From Armatimonadota bacterium (GTDB lineage: Bacteria > Armatimonadota > UBA5829 > DSUL01): a stretch of DNA of 41,932 nt. Position 1 is the stretch's first letter; each line of letters begins with the position of its first letter. Shown here one piece after another: positions 21,606 to 30,018 of this stretch. Under the pieces are notes generated by a model. It was given only the letters and a program-made list of their open reading frames with translations, had not been told where the DNA came from and ran no database searches. A program made the translations under genes and the position numbers. The stretch covers positions 1 through 41,932 of the forward strand of contig JADLDK010000002.1 of NCBI GenBank assembly GCA_020846715.1, in the 5' to 3' direction.

Positions 21606-22949
21606 ATGAAAGTAAGGCTCATAAAAGCCTGGCGGGACCACGTCGAGGGCGACATTCTGCGCATCGACGACGAGGACGACGCCAAGGCTCTGATTGAAGC
21701 GGGCTTTGCGGAAGAGTACGACCTGGCCGCTGATCTGGCCGCTCAGAAGGCGGCAGAAGACGCGCAGGCGGCTCAGCGCAAAGCCATTGACGAAGCCGTG
21801 GCCAGGGCTCTCGCCGAGAAAGCTCCGGCTGTGGAAAATGACAACGCCAAGGGCGCTCATCCGCGCATCGAAGTCAAGGATCCGAAAGACTCTGAGGACT
21901 ATCGCAAAAAGGGCGATTACAAGAGCTTCGGGCACTTCCTGACGGATGTGCGGCAGATGGCGACCGGGCGGCAGTCTGATGCAATGAAACGCTGGCGCGA
22001 GGCTACGGAAAAGGGCGGTCTCGGGCTGAACGAAGGCTCGGCGGCTGACGGCGGGGCTCTGGTCCCGACGGACTTCCTGGCCGAGCTTCTGATGATTCAG
22101 TCCAGGGAGGCACAGCTCTTCGCCCGCACGACGCAGATCCCGGTAACAGGTGGCGCGGTGTATATCCCGCGCGTCAATGAGACATCTCGCGCAAACGGCA
22201 GCCGCTACGGCGGGGTCAGCGTGACCTGGCTCGGAGAGGGCGCTACGATACCCTCGACGCGCCCGGCATTCGCAAACGTGCGCCTGGAACCCAAAAAGCT
22301 CGCGGCAATCTGTTACGTGACAGAGGAGCTGCTGGACGACAGTCCGCTTGCGGTGGAGACAATCGTTAACACGATTGTGGGCAAGGAGCTTGCCTACACC
22401 ATTGACGAGGCCATCCTCAACGGCACGGGCGCCGGGCAGCCGCTAGGTATCATGAACTCCGCTGCGAAGGTAGCCACTACGCGCAAGTCCGGCGGCCATG
22501 TGAAGTACGAAGACATCGTGGCGATGTATTCCCGGCTTCACGCGGCCTCCAGGGCTAACGCCGCGTGGTTCATCAATCAGGCGGTGATGGCAGACCTATT
22601 GGCGATGCCGTTTGACTCCGGATCAACTGTGCCGATTCCCGTGTGGATTCCACCGGGCGGCGCGGCTGATTCGCCGTACGGACGGCTTCTCGGCCTGCCG
22701 GTCATCGAGATCGAGCAGTGCGCGGCGCTTGGCACCACGGGCGACATCGTGCTGGCGGATCTGTCTCAGTATCTGACCGCCACCAAAGGCGGTGTGCGAG
22801 CGGATGCGTCGATGCATGTCCAGTTCGTGACCGACCAGCTCGCCTACCGGTTTGTCCAGCGCGTTGACGGACAGCCCTGGTGGGCTAGTGTGTTGACGCC
22901 GGCCAAGGGCAGCGCAACGCAGGCCCCATTTGTGGTCATCGCCACCTGA
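21606..22949 (+). CDS. Major capsid protein, HK97 fold
   Basis: 447 residues. The first 130 are charged and Ala/Glu-rich, a scaffold (delta) domain to be cut by the upstream protease. The HK97 core follows: GGLGLNEGSAADGGALVP near the likely mature N-terminus, TFARTTQIPV-type E-loop region, and LNGTGAGQPLGIMNS. GAGGTAA-like ribosome site at 21594. The 135-base gap before it holds no gene I can support. It should be the most abundant virion protein. Confidence 0.92.
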   Translation: MKVRLIKAWRDHVEGDILRIDDEDDAKALIEAGFAEEYDLAADLAAQKAAEDAQAAQRKAIDEAVARALAEKAPAVENDNAKGAHPRIEVKDPKDSEDYRKKGDYKSFGHFLTDVRQMATGRQSDAMKRWREATEKGGLGLNEGSAADGGALVPTDFLAELLMIQSREAQLFARTTQIPVTGGAVYIPRVNETSRANGSRYGGVSVTWLGEGATIPSTRPAFANVRLEPKKLAAICYVTEELLDDSPLAVETIVNTIVGKELAYTIDEAILNGTGAGQPLGIMNSAAKVATTRKSGGHVKYEDIVAMYSRLHAASRANAAWFINQAVMADLLAMPFDSGSTVPIPVWIPPGGAADSPYGRLLGLPVIEIEQCAALGTTGDIVLADLSQYLTATKGGVRADASMHVQFVTDQLAYRFVQRVDGQPWWASVLTPAKGSATQAPFVVIAT

Positions 22950-22961
22950 GGAGGTTAACAG

Positions 22962-23492
22962 ATGAGCGTAGTACCTTTCGCTGAAGACCACAGAGTTCAG
23001 ATTGTCTCTACGACTGACCTGAACTCTGCGGCCAAAGACACAACCTGGGTATCGCCGCGAAATTGCCAGAAGCTCGCGTTTTTCGTTGTGAATAGCGGAG
23101 CTGCATGGACGAGTGGCAACGCAACAAGTGCTGTCACCCTCAAGCAGGCGACCAACGCCAGTGGTGCAGGCGCGAAGCCGCTTGACTACAAGTTCTACTG
23201 GCGTGGCGATGGAGACGCGACCGCCCAGGCCGGCGCGGACAGCTACACCAAGATCGGTTCGGACGCTTCACCGGCGACGCTGACGCTGGACAAGAACTAC
23301 CTAAGTAAGGTGTTCATTATTCAGATCGACCCGTCGTCTCTGGACGTTGCTAACGGATACGACTGGGTGTGTCTGAGTATGGCTGCGACCAGTGTGGCCA
23401 GCACATTTGTGCAGGTCTGGACCATTGGTGAAGACGGCCGCTACGGTGGCACGCCCGCCGCTCAGCTTACGCTGAAGCCAGCGGAGCCATAG
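22962..23492 (+). CDS. Probable capsid decoration protein
   Basis: 176 residues, beta-rich, no cysteine motif beyond single residues, strong GAGGAGG ribosome site. It is between the capsid gene and a terminator, the usual place for a head decoration or stabilisation protein. It shares a general layout (AFFVVNSGAAWTSG...YKFYWRGDG...) with the 148-residue protein at 37667, but identity is not clear by eye. Function inferred from position. Confidence 0.6.
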   Translation: MSVVPFAEDHRVQIVSTTDLNSAAKDTTWVSPRNCQKLAFFVVNSGAAWTSGNATSAVTLKQATNASGAGAKPLDYKFYWRGDGDATAQAGADSYTKIGSDASPATLTLDKNYLSKVFIIQIDPSSLDVANGYDWVCLSMAATSVASTFVQVWTIGEDGRYGGTPAAQLTLKPAEP

Positions 23493-23505
23493 AGCCAAGT
23501 GACCA

Positions 23506-23547
23506 GTGGCCTGCGGGGACTGACGTTCTCGCAGGCCACGCTTTTTT
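23506..23547 (+). terminator. Intrinsic terminator after capsid genes
   Basis: GTGGCCTGCG (23506-23515) and CGCAGGCCAC (23530-23539) form a perfect 10-bp stem with a 14-base loop, followed by GC and six T (23542-23547). It ends transcription after the capsid and decoration genes, keeping downstream tail genes at a lower level. The next start is six bases past the T-tract. Confidence 0.92.
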
Positions 23548-23553
23548 AGATCT

Positions 23554-24432
23554 ATGTCCATCATCACTTCCGGGGATCTCAGTGCACATCTGGGCGCAGC
23601 CGCGGCCGCGTACTCTGCGACGCAGCTCGCGCAGGCCACTTCGGCTGCAAACGCGCGCGTGGAGACCTACTGCGGCCGGATATTCGCCGCGGCGGACTAC
23701 GGAGCGTGGCTGAACGTAGCGCGCAGCGTTATCCTGCCCCAGACGCCGGTCAACTACATCAAGCGCATCGGGCTTGGGCGCGCGCAGATTGCACAGCTCT
23801 ATGCCCTTGCGGGTGATGCGCACTCGCTTTCTCTGAGCATTACCTCGGGCGTTTTGCGGCTGGTGATTGTGGGCGGTGTGGACGCCGGAGTGGACTCCTT
23901 CACGCTTTCGACGTATGCCTCGCTCAGCGCGCTAAAAAGCGCCGTGGAGCTTGGCGGTAAGTGGACGTGCGCGCTGGCGATAGGTTACGAAAACGAAACA
24001 CCTTCGGCCCTGGCGCCAGTCTCGACGAGTTTCCCGAACATCGGCGCGGGTGCTGGCGGATGGCTTTACGGTCCTGCGAACTACAATGCGGAGTACTCTT
24101 TCGATCCAGACAGTGGCGTTGTGCGTCTGGAAAACTGGTTTGGCGAGTTTGACTCACTTGGACAGGGTGAACGCAAAGTCTATGTGGAGTGGCGCGGTGG
24201 CTACGACACGATTCCGGGAGACGTAATCGGTGCGGCGCTGGGTATCGCGAAAGATGTGGTGATCTCCAGCGACAGGCACTCTGCGATCACATCAGAGCGC
24301 ATCGGAGACTACAGTTATTCAACAGGCTCAGGGTCATCGTCTTCAGGCGTGTCCGGCCAGTCTTCGGTGAATGTCGGCGACTTTGCCGCGACACTGGACA
24401 GATACCGCATCAGGGGAGTTTCGCACCTGTGA
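23554..24432 (+). CDS. Head-tail connector (adaptor)
   Basis: 292 residues. The start (SGDLSAHLGAAAAAYSATQLAQATSAANARVETYCGR) and end (VPGDVI-type helix, DVVISSDRHSAITSERIGDYSY) match gp6/gp15-like adaptors that dock on the portal. The family usually has 100-200 residues; the extra middle (about 75-200) is a beta-rich insert with LSLSITSGVLRLVIVGG. A Ser/Gly linker lies near the C-terminus. No ribosome site is obvious because the terminator precedes it. Confidence 0.78.
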   Translation: MSIITSGDLSAHLGAAAAAYSATQLAQATSAANARVETYCGRIFAAADYGAWLNVARSVILPQTPVNYIKRIGLGRAQIAQLYALAGDAHSLSLSITSGVLRLVIVGGVDAGVDSFTLSTYASLSALKSAVELGGKWTCALAIGYENETPSALAPVSTSFPNIGAGAGGWLYGPANYNAEYSFDPDSGVVRLENWFGEFDSLGQGERKVYVEWRGGYDTIPGDVIGAALGIAKDVVISSDRHSAITSERIGDYSYSTGSGSSSSGVSGQSSVNVGDFAATLDRYRIRGVSHL

Positions 24433-24755
24433 GTTTTCTGTCTCTGCTTAATCAGATGGCTACACCCAAAGCAGTGACAAGCTCCGTGGACTCTTACGGC
24501 GCTTACACCGAGACGCTGAGCGCCGGCGCGGCGTTTGCGTGCAGGGTGAGGCTCTTGAATGCGCGTGAAAGGCTGGTGTATGCGCAGGCCGGCGTCCAGG
24601 CGACACACAGGATGTATTGTCAGCCGCGGACTCTGGCGGACTCCGACCAGGTCACAGTCGGCAGCCGCACCTACCAGGTTGTCGGACCTGCGAACGATGT
24701 GGACGCAATGGGCAGGGTCATGCAGGTGGATATGGTTGAGGTGCGCCGAGGGTGA
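24429..24755 (+). CDS. Head closure (stopper) protein
   Basis: 108 residues from GTG 24429 (GTGA overlap). Small beta-barrel pattern: FACRVRLLNARERLVYAQAG, then DQVTVGSRTYQVVGPAND, typical of phage head-tail joining/stopper proteins (gp16-like). It closes the portal after packaging. The position between adaptor and tail terminator supports this. Confidence 0.75.
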   Translation: MSFLSLLNQMATPKAVTSSVDSYGAYTETLSAGAAFACRVRLLNARERLVYAQAGVQATHRMYCQPRTLADSDQVTVGSRTYQVVGPANDVDAMGRVMQVDMVEVRRG

Positions 24756-25147
24756 AAGACATTCTAGCGGCGATCCAGACGAAATACACCGGTAGCGCCC
24801 TTGACGCCGCTACCAACGGGCTCTTTCTCGGACGGGCGCCGGAGGGCGCGGCGCTTCCGTATCTAGTCATCCCGTACGTTCAGGAAGTTCATTCCAACGC
24901 CGAGCCCAACTTGAGCTATGAAGATTTCACCGTGCAGATATCCGCCTTTTCCGCATCCACTGGCGCCAGCGAAATACTGGATTTGTTCGAGAAGGTGAAG
25001 AGTCTTTTCGACGAAGCGAGCTTGAGCTTGAGCTCTCACACATTGGTGCGGATGCGCCGTCTGCGGGACCGGCTCCTCCCAGAGCCTCTGCCGGAGCGCG
25101 GCTGGGGTCTGCACGTGGACTACTTGATCGAAACGGATGTGAACTGA
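24752..25147 (+). CDS. Tail terminator, DUF3168-like
   Basis: 131 residues from GTG 24752. LPYLVIPYVQEVHSN and FTVQISAFSASTGASEILDLFEKV fit DUF3168/gp17-like tail completion proteins that cap the tail tube. It precedes the gp10-like gene here, the reverse of the HK97 order. GTGA and TGATG overlaps on either side. Confidence 0.75.
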   Translation: MKDILAAIQTKYTGSALDAATNGLFLGRAPEGAALPYLVIPYVQEVHSNAEPNLSYEDFTVQISAFSASTGASEILDLFEKVKSLFDEASLSLSSHTLVRMRRLRDRLLPEPLPERGWGLHVDYLIETDVN

Positions 25148-25575
25148 TGGCTGGCATTGTTGTCGAGGTCAACCCGGCCACTGTGCGCATCGTTTCGCGC
25201 GAGGGGCACTACACCGAGCGAATCAGCGCGCTTTCGGAGGCGGCGTTGGATCGCGTAGCCGCTCGTGTGCTCGCAGAGATTACCTCCAGCATGCAGGAAG
25301 AGAAGCACGGGCGACCCGGACCTTTTCGCACCCGCAGCGCGCCAGGGGAAGCGCCGGCTGTGCAGACCGGCAACCTGATTGAGAGTATGGAGGCGTGGGC
25401 GCCGCGCACTGGGGTGCGGCGCATCGGTTCAAAGCGCCATGTGGAGTATGCGCTGTATCTGGAGTTTGGCACGCAGCGGATGGCGCCGCGCCCATTTCTG
25501 CGGCCGGCGGCTGAGGTGGCGAAGCGATTTCTGCGCGAAGAGTTAAAAAAGCAGCATTCGACGCTCGGCCGCTGA
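25147..25575 (+). CDS. HK97 gp10-like neck protein
   Basis: 142 residues. The family signature is complete: PAVQTGNLIESM, YALYLEFGTQRMAPRPFLRPA. HK97 gp10 homologues act in head-tail joining or tail completion. An amphipathic helix (LSEAALDRVAARVLAEI) precedes the signature. Confidence 0.85.
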   Translation: MAGIVVEVNPATVRIVSREGHYTERISALSEAALDRVAARVLAEITSSMQEEKHGRPGPFRTRSAPGEAPAVQTGNLIESMEAWAPRTGVRRIGSKRHVEYALYLEFGTQRMAPRPFLRPAAEVAKRFLREELKKQHSTLGR

Positions 25576-25606
25576 TGAGGCGGCCGGAAGTGAGGTGAAG
25601 TAAGAA

Positions 25607-25984
25607 ATGGCAAGAGCATCAGGGAAAAGCGGCACCACGACGATCGGCGGCAACGTGGCAAAAGGCGTGACCGACTGGAATGTGGATTACTCTGCCGATG
25701 AGCTGGACTCCACGGGGCAGGACTCCGGCGGCGCCGGAGAATATCTCGGCGGCATCACACGGTGGGGTGGCAGCTTCACGGCTGTGTACGACGATTCCGG
25801 CGCGGCGAACCTGTCGAACACAGTGCCGGGGACGATCGGCGCGATATCGCTCTTGACGTCGTCCGGTGGCAGGACGTTTGCGGGAAACGTGTTGATTGTG
25901 CGCTCCCACGTGCGCAGTGTGGTCAACGGGCTGGTGAGCTGGGACATTGACTTCCGCGGCACCGGGGTGCTGACGATAAGCTGA
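25607..25984 (+). CDS. Tail tube protein, copy 1
   Basis: 125 residues, beta-rich. It has the tail-tube-like order of the next gene: ASGKSGTTTIGG, DWNVDYSADELDSTGQDSGGAGEYLGG, then VLIVRSHVRSVVNGLVSWDIDFRGTG. Located between neck genes and chaperones, where the major tail protein always lies. Which of the two copies is the main tube subunit is unclear. Confidence 0.75.
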   Translation: MARASGKSGTTTIGGNVAKGVTDWNVDYSADELDSTGQDSGGAGEYLGGITRWGGSFTAVYDDSGAANLSNTVPGTIGAISLLTSSGGRTFAGNVLIVRSHVRSVVNGLVSWDIDFRGTGVLTIS

Positions 25985-26397
25985 TGGCACGTCTATCTGG
26001 CAAATCCGGTAAGGTCTGGTGGGACGTCAATGATTCAGGCTCGTTCTCGGCGTCCGAGTACATGCTTGCCGTTCAGGACTGGAGTCTTGAGGATCAGTGC
26101 GACGAGCTGGAGTCTACCGGCATGGATTCGGGTGGCGTGGCTGAGTATATCGACGGCGTCACGCGCTTTACGGGCAGCGTCAACGTTTTTTGGGACTCCG
26201 ACGCCACCAAGGTGCAGCCGGAAGCGCTGCTGCCAGGACGCATCATTCTGGCGCGTCTGGAGGTTGTCGCCGGTCAACAGCCGCGCTACCAGGGCTACGT
26301 GCTGATAACAGGGTCCTCGCCCCGCAGCGTGACTACGGGTATCGTCAGCTACCAGTTGCGCGTGCGGGGCACAGGTGCGTTGACCAGGCCAAGCTAA
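25984..26397 (+). CDS. Tail tube protein, copy 2
   Basis: 137 residues, clear paralogue of the preceding gene: RLSGKSGKVWWDV, DWSLEDQCDELESTGMDSGGVAEYIDG, VLITGSSPRSVTTGIVSYQLRVRGTGAL. One-base overlap (TGATG). Divergence is large in the middle and small at DELxSTGxDSGG, implying an old duplication with both copies kept. Confidence 0.75.
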   Translation: MARLSGKSGKVWWDVNDSGSFSASEYMLAVQDWSLEDQCDELESTGMDSGGVAEYIDGVTRFTGSVNVFWDSDATKVQPEALLPGRIILARLEVVAGQQPRYQGYVLITGSSPRSVTTGIVSYQLRVRGTGALTRPS

Positions 26398-26416
26398 CAG
26401 CTGAGGAGGAGATTCG

Positions 26417-26845
26417 TTGAGCAGTGCCCACGCTTTTGCCGAGCCACTTCATCATCCCATCGGATCGGAAATTGTCGAGTTTCATCCGCTCACCAACAAA
26501 CAGTTCTACAGCCTCGGACCCTGGGCGAAAGGGCGGCTGAAGGCGGAAGGGCGGGAGCAGTTTTCGAAGGTCGAAGACTTCATCAAGTGGTGCTCGCACG
26601 TCGAAGGCTTAAGTGAATTCTCCGAAGAGGTCAATCAGCGGCTATATTCGCCGGAAGGCTTCATTCGCACGCTTTGGCTTTCGGCCTCCTCGGCCAGGCC
26701 TGATCTGACGGAAGAGCAGGTGGCCGAGTGGTTCTACGTCGAGCCACTGGCATTGATGCAGATCGCCGCAAAGCTTCTCAATCCACCGGATCCGGAGGAC
26801 GCCAATGATGGCGACAGCCCCCCGTCCAGAGCGCAGGCGGACTAG
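26417..26845 (+). CDS. Tail assembly chaperone (gpG-like)
   Basis: 142 residues from TTG 26417 with AGGAGGAG ten bases upstream. It lies between tail tube and tape measure and has the helical, acidic character of gpG-type chaperones, including WFYVEPLALMQIAAKLL. It ends in SPPSRAQAD just after a slippery C-run. It would coat the tape measure during tail assembly. Confidence 0.78.
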   Translation: MSSAHAFAEPLHHPIGSEIVEFHPLTNKQFYSLGPWAKGRLKAEGREQFSKVEDFIKWCSHVEGLSEFSEEVNQRLYSPEGFIRTLWLSASSARPDLTEEQVAEWFYVEPLALMQIAAKLLNPPDPEDANDGDSPPSRAQAD

Positions 26846-27033
26846 ACTGGGAAAGCCTGCGCGTGTGGTTGATCGAAGAGAAGAAGTTGCAGCCTTCTGA
26901 GATTGACAATATGACGCCGCGCCAGACGCGTGCCCTGGCGAAAGGCTGGGAGGCGTGGGACAAACTTTTGAGCTGGGAGCGGGCCGATGAGCGCGACCGC
27001 ACCCTGATGACACTTCATGGAATTGCCCCCTGA
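26417..27033 (+). CDS. Frameshifted tail chaperone (gpGT-like)
   Basis: The heptamer C CCC CCG (26818-26824) allows a -1 slip from CCC-CCG to CCC-CCC. The -1 frame continues GTC CAG ... with LDWESLRVWLIEEKKLQPSE, MTPRQTRALAKGWEAW and ends at 27033, overlapping the tape-measure ATG. The fused product has 136+69 residues, total 205. This is the classic G/GT arrangement; the extension has its own coding quality, so the shift is well supported. Confidence 0.82.
26818..26824 (+). promoter_or_regulatory. -1 ribosomal frameshift site
   Basis: C CCC CCG in the zero frame of the tail chaperone fits X XXY YYZ with X=Y=C. Seven codons later the zero frame stops at TAG (26843-26845). The -1 frame stays open to 27033. 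GC-rich sequence just downstream may fold to stimulate slippage. Confidence 0.8.
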
Positions 27034-28346
27034 TGCTAGACGACAGACAGATAGATCAGGCCTTTATTGAGATTCGCGCCGACCTGAGCAAGCTTGGCGG
27101 CGATATGCAGAAGGCTCGCCAGATCATCAACGATGCCACGCGTACATCTGGCGCTGAGCGGCCGATGACACCGGCGGCGCGGGCTTATCAGGAAGCCCTG
27201 CGCCAGACGCCAGGCACGGACGAGTATCGGGAAGTCCAGCGCATTTCCAATCAGATCGCACGACAGAACCGCCAGACGCTGATTCAGGAAGCGCGCGATG
27301 AAGTGGAGGCCCGCAAACGCCGCACTGAAGAGCTGAAGGCGCAGATGGAGGCACGGGCTCGCACTGAAGACGATGAGATCCGCCGCAAGGAGGATTTCGC
27401 CAGGCGCGAGGAGCTGGCGGCCAAACAACAGCAGAAGGCAGCCGATGCCGCCGCTGCGGCAAGACAGAAGCTGTGGGGAATTGGTGGCGGGAACCTCGGA
27501 GTGATGACCGAAATGGGAGCTCTCTTTGGCGGCATGCAGGTGGCGCGCGGCGTGCAGGGGATGCTTGAAGGTCAAGGCGGCACTGGCGCGCAGGGCAGCA
27601 TTGCCGGCGGCCTGATGCAGATGCTCCCGATTCCCGGTGTGCAGATGGCTGGAATGGCGGTTGGCGGTGTGTCACAGATAGTGGATGCGATAAACAAATC
27701 CACAGCGCGTGCGATGATGCCCAAGGACATCGATATGAGTGTTGAAGGCCGCCGCCAAAGAGCACGCGAGGGGCTTGAGGCAGCCTATGCCGAGCGCGAG
27801 GAAAGTGGAGGCTTCATCGGACGCATCCGCTCTTTTGCCAGCTTTATGATTAACCCGGAGCGGACAATGCGTGATCTTTCGCGGCTTGGCTCTCGCGGAA
27901 GGCAGCTCGAGGAAGAAGTGAACGATCCGAACTACTACGCCGCGCAGCAAGCCACCGAGATGCTCGATGCGGCGTCTCCGGCGCGATCAGCCCGCCGCAC
28001 GGCTACGCGCTACCGCGACTTGGCGCGAGTTCTGCGTGATAAGGCCAGGCGTGGTCTTGAGCCGCGCGGCAACGAATTGGCCGATGAGCTGGAACGGGCA
28101 GCCGGTAACGCGCTGGCGGGGATAAACCCGGCGTCGGAGCGCGAAGCCAGAATGAGCTCAATCGGCGATATCTATCGCAATGCGGCGCTGGTGGGCGCCA
28201 ATGAGCGCTACTCCCGCAGCGGCATCAACCCGCAGGCGCGTACGGCAGACAACACAGACAAAATGGCTCAGCTTTTGAATGAGATGTTGAACGTCCTCAA
28301 AGGGCGAAACGGCGGTGTGAAAACCGCAGGGGCGGTACTCGGATGA
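27033..28346 (+). CDS. Tape measure protein
   Basis: 437 residues. Long charged coiled-coil (about 60-145, QEARDEVEARKRRTEEL...AKQQQKAADAAAAA), then a Gly/Met-rich hydrophobic stretch (about 150-225, GVMTEMGALFGGMQVARGV) that may insert in the host membrane, then more helices. Tape length sets tail length; at the usual 1.5 angstrom per residue this predicts about 65 nm, a short siphovirus tail. Position after the G/GT pair supports the call. Confidence 0.85.
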   Translation: MLDDRQIDQAFIEIRADLSKLGGDMQKARQIINDATRTSGAERPMTPAARAYQEALRQTPGTDEYREVQRISNQIARQNRQTLIQEARDEVEARKRRTEELKAQMEARARTEDDEIRRKEDFARREELAAKQQQKAADAAAAARQKLWGIGGGNLGVMTEMGALFGGMQVARGVQGMLEGQGGTGAQGSIAGGLMQMLPIPGVQMAGMAVGGVSQIVDAINKSTARAMMPKDIDMSVEGRRQRAREGLEAAYAEREESGGFIGRIRSFASFMINPERTMRDLSRLGSRGRQLEEEVNDPNYYAAQQATEMLDAASPARSARRTATRYRDLARVLRDKARRGLEPRGNELADELERAAGNALAGINPASEREARMSSIGDIYRNAALVGANERYSRSGINPQARTADNTDKMAQLLNEMLNVLKGRNGGVKTAGAVLG

Positions 28347-29248
28347 GGCGCATTCTGACCGGAAATCCGCTGCCCGGGGACTACAAGGAGCTGGCGGAAG
28401 TTGAGTCGCTGGAAATGAATGAAGACGGGCTGATTGCCCGTCGCGCCATCATGTGCCGCTGGGATGAGCGTTATTTTGCGGCGATGAGCGTCTTTGCGTT
28501 CGACTCGCCTTATCCAAATCCGCTCCCAGACCAGTTTCAAAACACCGTCCTGGTCGTCAAATCGCACTCTTTTGAAGGGATGGGCCCGACTGGCGACGGC
28601 AGAGTTTTCGAGGAGTGGCCGTTCTGCAAAGTCACCGCGGTTTATCGAACTCCGCCCTATCTGGGTCAGGAGTTCAACTTCAGCGTAGAAGCGCTGGAAA
28701 CCACCGAGGGTCGTGTGTGGGAGAAGGTCAGCGCGGAAGCAGGCAAGGATGTTCATGTCGAGATACCAACCTCGATAACCATGCCCACGGCGGAAATCAA
28801 CATACCCTGCCGGCGCTGGAGCGTTCCCTACCGCACGATCATTCAGACCACCGGGCGCATCAACAAGAACGACTATTCGGAAGGATGGGGCATTCCGAAA
28901 CACACGTTGTTGATGGTGGGCGCCCAGACTCGCCAGGGGGTGACCTCTTTCGGTCAGACGTACTGGGACGTCGTGTATCGCTTTATCTACCGCAATCGCT
29001 CGTGGAATGAAGTCTGGCGGGCGCCGAGGCAGCTGCGGGACGCAGACGGTGTGCTTCAGTGGAAAGATGAGAAGAATCAGCTCGACCCCATTTATGTAAA
29101 AGGCCCGGTTGGAAAAGCTGGTTGGGACGTTCCGGTGGACACGGACAAAGAGGCAACGGAGGATGGGCGCTATTTGTACGATGAGGCCGATTTCACCTAT
29201 GTCTTCCCGCAGAGCTACATGAATCCGCCGCCGGAGGGCACGCTGTGA
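28343..29248 (+). CDS. Tail protein, possibly distal tail
   Basis: 301 residues, beta-rich. N-terminus MRRILTGNPLPGDYKELAE; a middle region with repeated aromatic/Pro motifs. No confident family. Just after the tape measure is the usual place of the distal tail protein that starts the baseplate. ATGA overlaps on both sides. Confidence 0.55.
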   Translation: MRRILTGNPLPGDYKELAEVESLEMNEDGLIARRAIMCRWDERYFAAMSVFAFDSPYPNPLPDQFQNTVLVVKSHSFEGMGPTGDGRVFEEWPFCKVTAVYRTPPYLGQEFNFSVEALETTEGRVWEKVSAEAGKDVHVEIPTSITMPTAEINIPCRRWSVPYRTIIQTTGRINKNDYSEGWGIPKHTLLMVGAQTRQGVTSFGQTYWDVVYRFIYRNRSWNEVWRAPRQLRDADGVLQWKDEKNQLDPIYVKGPVGKAGWDVPVDTDKEATEDGRYLYDEADFTYVFPQSYMNPPPEGTL

Positions 29249-30018
29249 GTGTGCGCCGGTTTCGCAGAGGAGATACTCTTACTGCCGAGCGTCTGAACGA
29301 TCTGGTTGATGCGGTGAATGCCGGCATCACGCTGCGTCCGGGCCCAGGGCTCGAAGTGCGTCAGACGCGAAACGGAACGGTCATTAGCTTGCGACCGGGT
29401 GCGCTTGAGCCCGGTGGTTCCTCCAAAGACGGATTCCACGCGCGTATCACAGCCGCAAATGCCCTGGACGCCACACGCTGGCGCTACAGCTTTGAGCAAG
29501 TCCAAGAGAAGCCCACAGCGTGGAAGACCGTCTCCGGCGGCAAGACCGGTGTTGCGAAGAATCTGGCGGAAACTCCGGACGTCACTTTCCAGTACCAGCC
29601 GGTGAAGATCGGCGCGGTGGTCTGGATGAAGGCGCGTGTCGTCGCACAAGAGGAGGGAGACTCTGAGACGCACTACTGGTTTGAGTGCGCTCAGAACGCG
29701 GACTGTGACCCGGGCGTGTCCAAGCCTTTGTTGTCTGTGGGCAGCTACCGTGCGCCGGCCACAGACTCCTGGAGCGTGGTGAAAAATCCGGGCGCCGGTT
29801 TTACGCTTGCCGTGCCGACAAACGTTTTCTACGATCCGTCGAGCGGCATCTTTACCGGTAATGCGCGCTTTCTCTACGTTGATGACACAGGGCGCATTGT
29901 GGGTGTCTCGCCTCAATTTGAAGGTGGCGTGGTATTCCGCGCCGCTGATTGTGACGATGAGCAGGGCGGCTCCGGCGATGTTGACGGGCGCATGATTATT
30001 GTGCAGGCGGCTCCTTGA
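29245..30018 (+). CDS. Tail-tip protein, unknown
   Basis: 257 residues. N-terminus RRFRRGDTLTAERLNDLVDAVN is a pattern seen at the start of phage tail proteins in this position (FxxGDxLxAxxLNxxxxAV). The rest is beta-rich with a CAQNADCD pair. Stop overlaps the next TTG start (TTGA). Confidence 0.5.
   Translation: MSVRRFRRGDTLTAERLNDLVDAVNAGITLRPGPGLEVRQTRNGTVISLRPGALEPGGSSKDGFHARITAANALDATRWRYSFEQVQEKPTAWKTVSGGKTGVAKNLAETPDVTFQYQPVKIGAVVWMKARVVAQEEGDSETHYWFECAQNADCDPGVSKPLLSVGSYRAPATDSWSVVKNPGAGFTLAVPTNVFYDPSSGIFTGNARFLYVDDTGRIVGVSPQFEGGVVFRAADCDDEQGGSGDVDGRMIIVQAAP

Noticed and set aside
21379..21609. 76-codon frame across the protease end and the gap before the capsid gene
   Set aside because: No motif; half lies within the protease gene; the capsid ribosome site lies inside it.
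27033..28346. Diversity-generating retroelement or variable repeats in tail genes
   Set aside because: No reverse transcriptase and no template/variable repeat pair found by eye; paralogous tail genes are whole-gene duplications.
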